25,466 nt of DNA from Nitratiruptor sp. (GTDB taxonomy: Bacteria > Campylobacterota > Campylobacteria > Campylobacterales > Nitratiruptoraceae). The notes under the pieces were generated by a model. It was not told the DNA's origin. It did no database searches and saw only the letters and a program-made list of their open reading frames with translations. The position numbers were made by a program, and so were the translations under genes. Location of the stretch: the NCBI GenBank assembly GCA_015494505.1, contig WGBB01000092.1:1-25466 (forward strand), written 5' to 3'. Below are positions 6,913 through 13,765 of the stretch, in pieces; the first letter of the stretch is position 1, and every line of letters starts with the position of its first letter.

Positions 6913-9906
6913 GAGTTTGTGCACAATAAGCGTGAGGGCGGTCAAATCTTGCGGTGTTCGTGCCGCCTCTTCGATGCGCTCTACCAACGCCACGCTATCT
7001 ATCATCTTCTCTTCTTTGTAGCGCTCCAACCCCTCTTGGAGATTCTCCTTGCGTCTAGTAAAATGCACCACCTCTTTGGTGCATTCGGTGACGAAAAGTT
7101 CTACAAGTCTTGCTAGCTGCAGCTGTATTTCTCTTTCTTGGTCGGTTTTTGGGCGGTATTTTTCGATAGCGAGCAAAAGCGTGTCGATGCCGAATGTTTT
7201 GATGATGCTATCGATGAGTTTGAGAATCTGCGTGAGGGTATAGTCGGTCTGCTCCGTGATTGCTATGGCGAGCATCACGAATTTGAGCAGGTCGATAGAG
7301 TGGAAGAAGCTGTCGCTCCTGCTTTTGTCATAGTCCAAAAAGGCTGCGAGCTCTTGCTTGTAGTTGAGGATATGGAAAGGCTCGAAATCGAAGCTTTGGT
7401 AGTTGTGCACCGCCCAGCGCACGTTGAAAGCCAAGGAGTCTTCGATAGCCATCAAAAGCGTATACATATCGTTGCGCAGCACTTTTTCGCTTGCATAGAG
7501 CTCCTTTTTGACTTTGGCGATAGCAAGAAGCGTATGGAGCAAGAGATAGGCTTTGATTTTGATGAGAAATTTCTCTTTGCCTAAAACATCGTAATCGGAG
7601 ACGAACGTAACACCTGCGTGATCGATAATGAGATTGGCGCAGACCGTGGCGATGATTTCTCTGTGCAAGGGATGAGCGAGCGACTCTTTTTCAAAGAGCA
7701 CCAAAAGCTTTTTGGGAAAGTACTTGTAGATGTAGTGCTCGAAAAAGGGCTCGTCGATGAGAGGGCTTTGTAAAAGGATGTTTTTTATGAATATCTTTGC
7801 GAAAGAGAGCAGCACGCCCAGTACCGGCCGGACGATGGCGCCTTGGGCATCGAGGACGGTGTGGAACTCCTTGGCTTTTGGGATGTGAAAATCGAGGCGA
7901 TTGAAAAACTCCACCTCCCGCTCCAAAATCTCCGTAGCTTTCAAAAACTTATCAAAATGGATGCGTGAGCGCAGGGCATCGAGTGTGATGGCCAGCGGCT
8001 GGAGGTAGTTTGTGGCAAAGACCTTCTCGAGCACCTCTTGCGTGAGCTCTTGGAGGATAGTGTCGCGGTTTTGGGCGGAGAGTGTGCCGTTTTGGATAGC
8101 CTGTGCCAGCACGATTTTGATGTTGACTTCATAATCGCTGGTGTTGACGCCGGCGGAGTTGTCGATGCTATCGAGATTGATTTTGCCGCCGTTTTTGGCA
8201 TATTCGATACGTGCAAGCTGTGTCAGTCCCAGGTTTCCGCCCTCACACACCGCGTAGCAGCGTAGTTCGCCGGCATTCACCCGCACCGGTTCGTTGGGTT
8301 TGTCGGCGATGTGGATGTTGAGCTCTTCGCTCGATTTGACGTAGGTACCGATGCCTCCGATATAGAGCATATCCACTTTGGCAGTAAGGAGCCGTCTGGC
8401 CAGCTCTTCACCGCTTAAGATATCTTTTTTGATACCCAGGAGTTTTTTGATTTGGGGCGAGAGGCGTATCTCTTTGGCATCGCGCATAAATACGCCTCCT
8501 CCTGGGCTGATTTTGCTAGCATCGTAGGCACTCCAGCCAAGGCCTGCTTCAAAGAGTCTTTTGCGCTCGCTATAGGCTACGGCCGGGTCGGGATCGGGGT
8601 CGATGAAGATTTCGCGGGAGCTGATAGCGCCCAGCAGTCGGATGTTTGGATTGATGAGCATACCGTTGCCGAAGACGTCTCCTCGCATCGATCCTGTGCC
8701 CACTACGCTAATGGGATCGCTAAAAATATCGATTCCTCTATCTATGAAGTGGCGCGCCGCACTGATCCAGGCACCGTGGGCCGTTACACCCAGTTTTTTG
8801 CGGCTGTAGCCGCTGCTGCCTCCGCTCGCAAATGCGTCGCCCAGCCAGTATCCCTTCTTAAGAGCGATGGCATTGGCTACGTCGCTCATATCGGCAGTGC
8901 CGCGATCGGCAGCCACCACGAAATAGAAATCGCCGTTTGGTTTGGGCTTTTTATCCACAAGATCCAAAAGGGCGTCGATGTATTCGCTGTAGTAGCGTGC
9001 AAACTCCTCTTTGTTCACCTCTTTTTCTATATAGATGCCCCCTTTGCCCCCGGAGGGGATGATGATAGCGTTTTTGAGCTCTTGGGTAATCATCAAAGAC
9101 TTGATCTCTTGGCGAAAATCCTCGCGCGTGCTCCAGCGAATCCCTCCGCGAGCGATTTTGCTAGAGCGTAGATGCACACCCAAAAAATCGGGAGCATAGA
9201 CAAACATCTCGATGTTGGGCTCCAAATCTTCTAAAAGGTGCTTAAAACGGGCGAGGTCGAACTTAAAGGCGCGCGCTCGCTTCTTTTTGAAGAAGTTGGT
9301 TTTTTGGATGCTTTGCACCGCATTGTAATAGATTTGCAAGAGCCTATCCTCTTCATAGGAGCGGACTGTCTTAAACTCCTCGGCGATGGCTGCTTTGAGT
9401 GCTTTGAGGTTGCGGCGCTTATGCATAAAGATTTGTGCGATGAGAGCTACGAGTCGTTCGTGACGCAGGAAAGTTTTGAGGATCGAGGCCTCTTTGGTCT
9501 CTTTGAGGAGCTGGTCGAGATACTTGATCATCGCGCGCAAAAAGATGATGCTCTCAAGATTGAGCTTTTGCGAAAGGGCCAGGCGGTAGAGTTGGCAGTA
9601 GGAGACGATGTGACCTTGCAGGGCTTGTAAAAAAATCTCTTCAAATACGCTGCTGTTGGCCGCTATCTTTTCCACATCCGTCACTAAGGCGTAGATGTAT
9701 CGTCCGTTGATGCTGGCCCAGCTCTCCTCTTGGGCTTCGAGCCCGAAATTTCCGAGCACTTTAATAAGCCGTGAGAGTGGCACTGGCGCGCGAAGTACCA
9801 CATAGAGTGCAGAAGCTTCTTTGTCTATCCAGATTTTGGGTTTACGGACGCGCCGCGTTTTTGCGATGGCGGATTCGGTGAGGAGTTCGTTGCACATTCT
9901 ATCCAT
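6895..9906 (-). CDS. NAD-specific glutamate dehydrogenase, short Bac_GDH type
   Basis: Interconverts glutamate and 2-oxoglutarate plus ammonia with NAD. At 1003 residues it is much shorter than the roughly 1600-residue proteobacterial large GDH but keeps its catalytic core. Visible are KIARGGIRWS (250-259), KNAIIIPSGGKGG (278-290), AADRGTADMSDVAN (332-345), WLGDAFASGGSSGYSRKKLG, a dinucleotide loop VGTGSMRGDVFGNGM (402-416), and CEGGNLGLTQ with DSIDNSAGVNTSDYE further on. Residues about 31-75 look like a single ACT-type regulatory domain, where the long enzymes carry several. A GGGGG run precedes the ATG by about 7 bp. It is convergent with moaE and divergent from moeA, so it is a lone transcription unit. 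Likely role: glutamate catabolism or ammonium balance, possibly under amino-acid control. Confidence 0.9.
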   Translation of the reverse strand: MDRMCNELLTESAIAKTRRVRKPKIWIDKEASALYVVLRAPVPLSRLIKVLGNFGLEAQEESWASINGRYIYALVTDVEKIAANSSVFEEIFLQALQGHIVSYCQLYRLALSQKLNLESIIFLRAMIKYLDQLLKETKEASILKTFLRHERLVALIAQIFMHKRRNLKALKAAIAEEFKTVRSYEEDRLLQIYYNAVQSIQKTNFFKKKRARAFKFDLARFKHLLEDLEPNIEMFVYAPDFLGVHLRSSKIARGGIRWSTREDFRQEIKSLMITQELKNAIIIPSGGKGGIYIEKEVNKEEFARYYSEYIDALLDLVDKKPKPNGDFYFVVAADRGTADMSDVANAIALKKGYWLGDAFASGGSSGYSRKKLGVTAHGAWISAARHFIDRGIDIFSDPISVVGTGSMRGDVFGNGMLINPNIRLLGAISSREIFIDPDPDPAVAYSERKRLFEAGLGWSAYDASKISPGGGVFMRDAKEIRLSPQIKKLLGIKKDILSGEELARRLLTAKVDMLYIGGIGTYVKSSEELNIHIADKPNEPVRVNAGELRCYAVCEGGNLGLTQLARIEYAKNGGKINLDSIDNSAGVNTSDYEVNIKIVLAQAIQNGTLSAQNRDTILQELTQEVLEKVFATNYLQPLAITLDALRSRIHFDKFLKATEILEREVEFFNRLDFHIPKAKEFHTVLDAQGAIVRPVLGVLLSFAKIFIKNILLQSPLIDEPFFEHYIYKYFPKKLLVLFEKESLAHPLHREIIATVCANLIIDHAGVTFVSDYDVLGKEKFLIKIKAYLLLHTLLAIAKVKKELYASEKVLRNDMYTLLMAIEDSLAFNVRWAVHNYQSFDFEPFHILNYKQELAAFLDYDKSRSDSFFHSIDLLKFVMLAIAITEQTDYTLTQILKLIDSIIKTFGIDTLLLAIEKYRPKTDQEREIQLQLARLVELFVTECTKEVVHFTRRKENLQEGLERYKEEKMIDSVALVERIEEAARTPQDLTALTLIVHKLLLDIV

Positions 9907-9964
9907 TGTAGGCCCCCTGATACGCTATATGTAGTATAATAGCACAGTTTCGTAGGAGGATAGG
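9907..9964. promoter_or_regulatory. Divergent GDH / moeA promoter with overlapping -10 elements
   Basis: In this 58-bp gap AGTATAAT (9933-9940) supplies TATAAT on the plus strand for moeA (9935-9940) and TATACT on the minus strand for the glutamate dehydrogenase (9938-9933). The two -10 hexamers share four base pairs, so the promoters would be mutually exclusive. GGAGG just before 9960, with further GG at 9963-9964, forms the moeA ribosome site; on the other side a GGGGG run serves the dehydrogenase. No convincing -35 was seen. Confidence 0.5.
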
Positions 9965-11173
9965 ATGATAAGTTTCGAAGAGTCTGTCAAAAAGCTTGCG
10001 GCCCTCGATTTTGCTCCGGTGGGGGTGCAAAAAGTGTGCCTGAGTGCTTGCCAGGGGCGAGTGCTCGCCGAAGACATCGTAGCGAGCTGCAATAGCCCCG
10101 AGTATGAGACGGCGGCAATGGATGGATTTGCGATACGCTATGAGGACCAAAAGATGGGGAGACTTCGCATCGTAGGAGCGACGCCTGCCGGCAGCGAAGT
10201 GCCTAAAGTTTTGGAAAAGGGTGAAGCTATCAAGACCTTTACGGGTTCGCTGATGCCGCCCGGGGCCGATACGCTCATTCCCATCGAAAACGTGGAAGTG
10301 GCGGGTGATGAGGTGGTGATACGAGAGCCGGTGCCCAAAGGCTTTAGCGTACGGCCCGTGGGCGAGAACTACAAAAAGGGCGAAGTGCTCATCCAAAAAG
10401 GTGCTCGTTTGGGTTTTGCCGAAATAGGCGTCATGGCGAGCCTCAACGTGGTTTTTGCAAAGGTGTATCAGAAGCCGCGCGTGGCAATCCTCGCTACCGG
10501 AAGCGAAGTGCTCGAGCTTGGAGAAGATCGCACCAGCCTCGCACAAATCCGCAGCTCCAATAACTATACCCTCGAAGCGCTCGTGCTACGTCACGGCGGA
10601 GAACCGGTGCAAATGGGGGCAGTGCAGGATGATAGGGCTACTATTACCCAAGCGCTTCGCGAAGCATTAGAGAGTGCAGACATCGTCGTCACCACGGGCG
10701 GTGTGAGTGTGGGGGACTATGACTTTGTCAAAGATGTCATACGGGATGACCTGGGTGCCGAAGTGGCTTTTAAGGGGGTGGTGATTAAACCGGGGCAGCA
10801 CGTGATGGTGGCAAAAAAAGAGAACAAAGCCATCATAGGACTGCCGGGATTTGCCTACTCTTCTACGGTTACCTTTTTATTGTATGCTTTACCTGTGCTC
10901 TATCGGATGCAAGGCAGCGTATATGAACCTAAGATGGTCTATGCGACCCTTAAAGAGCCCTTTGTGAAACGGAGTCGCAAAACGGAGTTTACGCCCTGCA
11001 ACGTGACCATAGAAGATGGTGCGCTGTTCGTCGATTTTGCGGGCAATCGCCAGGGCAGCAGCGCGATTTTGACCAATATGCTGGGGCAAAATACCGCACT
11101 TGCCGTTACTGCACCCGATGAGGGCAACAAAGAGGCCGGCGAAAAGATACTCGTCTGGCTTATCAACTGGTAA
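9965..11173 (+). CDS. moeA: Molybdopterin molybdenumtransferase
   Basis: Inserts molybdate into adenylylated molybdopterin to form the molybdenum cofactor. The 402-residue length is standard. Signatures in order: GRVLAEDIVA then ETAAMDGFAIRYED near the N-terminus, IKTFTGSLMPPGADTLIPIE, VAILATGSEVLE, the IRSSNNYTL segment, VVTTGGVSVGDYD and a VFKG-like FKGVVIKPG, then GLPGFAYSS where the family normally has GLPGNPVS. The ATG sits behind a strong GGAGG site and a good -10. An exported thioredoxin-like gene follows after 9 bp. MoaD and MoaE are encoded about 3 kb away on the same strand, separated only by the reversed glutamate dehydrogenase gene. Confidence 0.93.
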   Translation: MISFEESVKKLAALDFAPVGVQKVCLSACQGRVLAEDIVASCNSPEYETAAMDGFAIRYEDQKMGRLRIVGATPAGSEVPKVLEKGEAIKTFTGSLMPPGADTLIPIENVEVAGDEVVIREPVPKGFSVRPVGENYKKGEVLIQKGARLGFAEIGVMASLNVVFAKVYQKPRVAILATGSEVLELGEDRTSLAQIRSSNNYTLEALVLRHGGEPVQMGAVQDDRATITQALREALESADIVVTTGGVSVGDYDFVKDVIRDDLGAEVAFKGVVIKPGQHVMVAKKENKAIIGLPGFAYSSTVTFLLYALPVLYRMQGSVYEPKMVYATLKEPFVKRSRKTEFTPCNVTIEDGALFVDFAGNRQGSSAILTNMLGQNTALAVTAPDEGNKEAGEKILVWLINW

Positions 11174-11182
11174 GGAGCGTCT

Positions 11183-11767
11183 ATGAAAAAACTTTTTGCG
11201 CTTTTTTTTACTGCTCTTGTGCTTTTTGCAAACGAGAGTTTTGTAGTGCATACCATTCACAACAAAGATTTGCATATTACCGTTACGGATGACGGCATTA
11301 AGGTTGCGGAATATCCCGATAGAGTGATTATTCTCGACTTTTTTGGAAAAAACTGTCCGCCGTGCCAGATAATGATTCCTCGCATTATCGATTTACAACG
11401 AAAAATGCCCGATAAGGTACAGATTATCGGGATGCATGTCCAAGACCCTCTGGATATGTACGACCTCAAACGATTCGAAGAGATAGGCATCAACTATCCC
11501 GTAGTCGATTATCTTACAAACAAGGATAATCAGCGTTTTATCCTCTACATCGCTCAACTCGTGGGGTGGGACGGCTCTATTCCCTTTATGCTCTTTTTTG
11601 ACCGTAACGGAAACTACGTCAAATCGCATTTGGGATTGGCAAGCGAGGAAGAGCTAGTCGATGATGTGACGATGTACTATCTTTCCGTCAAACCAAAAGC
11701 CAACGCACAAGAAACCAACACTACCAAAAACAGCACCCAGCCTACCGAGCCTTCCGTTTTGGAGTAG
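11183..11767 (+). CDS. Exported TlpA/thioredoxin-like protein, CPPC active site
   Basis: A 194-residue protein with a signal peptide (MKKLFALFFTALVLFAN) and a thioredoxin-fold domain. ILDFFGKNCPPC places the redox pair at Cys58 and Cys61, and SIPFMLFF carries the conserved cis-proline (about Pro134). CPPC differs from the CGPC of cytoplasmic thioredoxin and the CPHC of DsbA but occurs in TlpA/ResA-type periplasmic reductants. After about residue 175 a Thr/Asn/Gln-rich, probably disordered tail follows. It lies 9 bp after moeA with a GGAG site and probably shares its transcript. A role in periplasmic disulfide reduction, for example in cytochrome c assembly, is inferred; the partner is unknown. 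The stop lies in the 5' arm of the terminator. Confidence 0.82.
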   Translation: MKKLFALFFTALVLFANESFVVHTIHNKDLHITVTDDGIKVAEYPDRVIILDFFGKNCPPCQIMIPRIIDLQRKMPDKVQIIGMHVQDPLDMYDLKRFEEIGINYPVVDYLTNKDNQRFILYIAQLVGWDGSIPFMLFFDRNGNYVKSHLGLASEEELVDDVTMYYLSVKPKANAQETNTTKNSTQPTEPSVLE

Positions 11768-11788
11768 CCGCCGGGGCTACTCTTTTTT
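11762..11788 (+). terminator. Intrinsic terminator of the moeA / thioredoxin-like unit
   Basis: A perfect 8-bp stem (GAGTAGCC at 11762-11769 with GGCTACTC at 11775-11782), a 5-nt loop, and six T (11783-11788). The left arm contains the TAG of the thioredoxin-like gene; the right arm contains, on the minus strand, the TAG of the convergent MFS gene. No T-run follows on the minus strand, so it should act only on plus-strand transcripts. Confidence 0.85.
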
Positions 11789-13108
11789 CAAAAACTCTTT
11801 GATGGTCTCTTCGTCGAGCTTCTCTTTGTCATACTTGACGACGATAATCTTTTCGGTCTCGTTGACGTAGAAGTCCGTTACGCCGTCCATGACTTTGAGC
11901 CCGGGAAGCTTCTCTTTGTCGTAGTTGTCAAAATCTAAAAAGAGATTGGCCCGTACACCAGGATTGCGCATGCCCGCTATCCACGCTATCCAGACCACAC
12001 AGACGATGAGCACGAAGATGGCGACGGCACTCTCTTTACCCCACTGATACAAAAGCCCCCCTACGGCACCGCCCAAAAATATCCCGATGTAGGCGAAAGT
12101 GTTTGCTACACCTAAAGCCGCGCCTTTTTGGTGGACTTTTGCGAATTTGCTCACAAAGCTTTGCAAGAGGGGCTCGAACATATTAAAACCGATAAAGAAG
12201 AAAACTGCACCTATCGTAAAGAGTATGAATGAGGTGCTAAATCCCATGAGGGCGAAAGAGGCTGCTATAAAGAGGATAGAGGCGATGAAGACCTCTTTAC
12301 CTTTGTGGTACTTTTCGCCCAGCACCGCTGCGGGTCCCATGGAAAGTATGCCGAAAATCACCGCCGGCAAGTAGACCTTCCAGTAGTGCTCCGGCCCCAT
12401 GCCGAACTTTTGCTTCATGAGTATCGGGATGAGAAAGAAAGCTATCGCCATCGTGGAGGAGTGGAACAAGAAGGTGATGTACATGCGCACCAGGTCTTTG
12501 TCTTTGAAGACATGCTTGATCTTGGCTTCCTCTTCGCTGTAGTGATGCACGATTTTTGGCGGTTCGGGAACGGCGGTAAAGAGGATGGCAAGAGCTGCGA
12601 CGGCGAGGATTGCCGTAAGCCAAAAGAGTGCCTTGACGCTATAGAGCCCTCCTATGATGGGGCCGATGATCATCGCTGCGGCAAAACTCATGGCGATCAC
12701 CATGCCCATGACGGCCATGGCGTGGGCGCGCTCATCTTCGCGCACATAGTCTGCTATCATTGCCGTTACCACGCTACCGATAGCGCCGGCACCCTGTAAG
12801 AAACGGCCTAGAAGCAGCACATAAATATTGTCCGCTACGGCACAGATTACGGAACCTGCCGCAAAGACGAGAAGCCCGATGAGGATGGTCTTTTTGCGCC
12901 CTATTTTGTCGCTAAGAACCCCATAGGGCACTTGCAAGAGTGCTTGGGTAAAGGCGTAGCCGCCTACGGCCACACCGGCCAAAAAGGCTGTTCCACCCTT
13001 GAGTTGCAGAGCATACTGGCTGAGTACCGCCAAAACGATGAAGAGTCCAAAAAATCGCAGAGCCACGATGAGACTGAGTGGCAAGACCTTCTTAGCGATC
13101 TCTTTCAA
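11777..13108 (-). CDS. MFS transporter with C-terminal soluble domain (YajR-like)
   Basis: A 443-residue major facilitator permease. Alternating hydrophobic stretches are consistent with 12 helices up to about residue 375. Between helices 2 and 3 is motif A, GVLSDKIGRKK, and helix 4 has the GRFLQGAGAIGSV segment seen in drug/proton antiporter families. After the last helix comes a soluble segment of roughly 60 residues, with LKVMDGVTDFYVNETEKIIV reading as a beta-alpha-beta ferredoxin-like unit. The arrangement matches E. coli YajR with its YAM domain. No Cys metal ligands are seen in the tail. The start is TTG at 13108: AAGGA lies about 6 bp upstream and a stop lies a few codons further up. 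The substrate cannot be told. The gene stands alone, divergent from the pyrophosphatase gene. Confidence 0.85.
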   Translation of the reverse strand: MKEIAKKVLPLSLIVALRFFGLFIVLAVLSQYALQLKGGTAFLAGVAVGGYAFTQALLQVPYGVLSDKIGRKKTILIGLLVFAAGSVICAVADNIYVLLLGRFLQGAGAIGSVVTAMIADYVREDERAHAMAVMGMVIAMSFAAAMIIGPIIGGLYSVKALFWLTAILAVAALAILFTAVPEPPKIVHHYSEEEAKIKHVFKDKDLVRMYITFLFHSSTMAIAFFLIPILMKQKFGMGPEHYWKVYLPAVIFGILSMGPAAVLGEKYHKGKEVFIASILFIAASFALMGFSTSFILFTIGAVFFFIGFNMFEPLLQSFVSKFAKVHQKGAALGVANTFAYIGIFLGGAVGGLLYQWGKESAVAIFVLIVCVVWIAWIAGMRNPGVRANLFLDFDNYDKEKLPGLKVMDGVTDFYVNETEKIIVVKYDKEKLDEETIKEFLKKE

Positions 13109-13177
13109 CGACGATCCTTTATGTTAGAATTTTGCTAGTTTAATTGTAAGACTATTTCGTAAATACAAAGGAATGCA
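13109..13177. promoter_or_regulatory. Divergent promoter region, MFS gene / pyrophosphatase operon
   Basis: This 69-bp AT-rich gap should hold both promoters. On the plus strand TAGAAT (13125-13130) is preceded by TG at 13122-13123, an extended -10 suitable for the pyrophosphatase unit. On the minus strand TACAAT (13148-13143) is a possible -10 for the MFS gene. AAGGA before 13178 and, in reverse, AAGGA before the TTG at 13108 are the ribosome sites. No clear -35 was found. Confidence 0.4.
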
Positions 13178-13765
13178 ATGGCGATTATACTAGCCTCTTC
13201 AAACAAAGGCAAGATTCGTGAGATTGCCCAGCTTTTGGGGCAGGAAGTGGTGCCCTATAAAGATGTTGTAGGGGATGTGGATATCGTAGAAGACGGCAAA
13301 AGCTTCAAAGAAAACGCCATCATCAAGGCGCATACTATCTATGAAAAAACTCCAAACTCCATCGTCATAGCAGACGATAGCGGCATAAGCGTGCCGGCTT
13401 TGGGCGGTGAACCCGGCATCTATAGCGCACGCTATGCAGGAGAGGGAGCAAGCGACAAAGAGAATCTCCAAAAGCTCATAGAGACCCTCAAAGCGCGGAG
13501 AATAGAGCGCACGCCGGCCTACTATACTGCCGCCATCGCCATCGCATCACCCCAAGGTATCTACACCGTGCACGGCTGGATGTGGGGTGAGGTGATAGCC
13601 GAAGCCAGAGGCGACAAAGGCTTTGGCTACGATCCGATGTTTATCCCGGAAGGCTACGACAAGACGCTCGGCGAATTGGACGAGGAGATTAAGCAGCGCA
13701 TCTCGCACCGTGCCAAAGCGCTGCGCCTAGCAAAAATCGTTTTGGAGCGCCTCGATGCAAAGTGA
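13178..13765 (+). CDS. rdgB: Non-canonical purine NTP pyrophosphatase (dITP/XTP)
   Basis: House-cleaning enzyme of the Ham1/RdgB family that hydrolyses dITP, ITP and XTP to monophosphates, keeping deaminated purines out of nucleic acids. The 195-residue length is standard. Signatures are ASSNKGK at 6-12, FKENAIIKA at 43-51, ADDSGI at 65-70, GGEPGIYSARYAG at 76-88, FGYDPMF and a terminal SHRAKAL. The ATG follows AAAGGAATGCA. Its last 11 bp overlap the start of the CiaB-family gene, so the two are probably translationally coupled although their biochemistry has no obvious link. Confidence 0.95.
   Translation: MAIILASSNKGKIREIAQLLGQEVVPYKDVVGDVDIVEDGKSFKENAIIKAHTIYEKTPNSIVIADDSGISVPALGGEPGIYSARYAGEGASDKENLQKLIETLKARRIERTPAYYTAAIAIASPQGIYTVHGWMWGEVIAEARGDKGFGYDPMFIPEGYDKTLGELDEEIKQRISHRAKALRLAKIVLERLDAK

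Noticed and set aside
8452..9171. Plus-strand open frame of 239 codons inside the glutamate dehydrogenase gene
   Set aside because: Opposite strand of strongly conserved catalytic motifs; no independent coding evidence.
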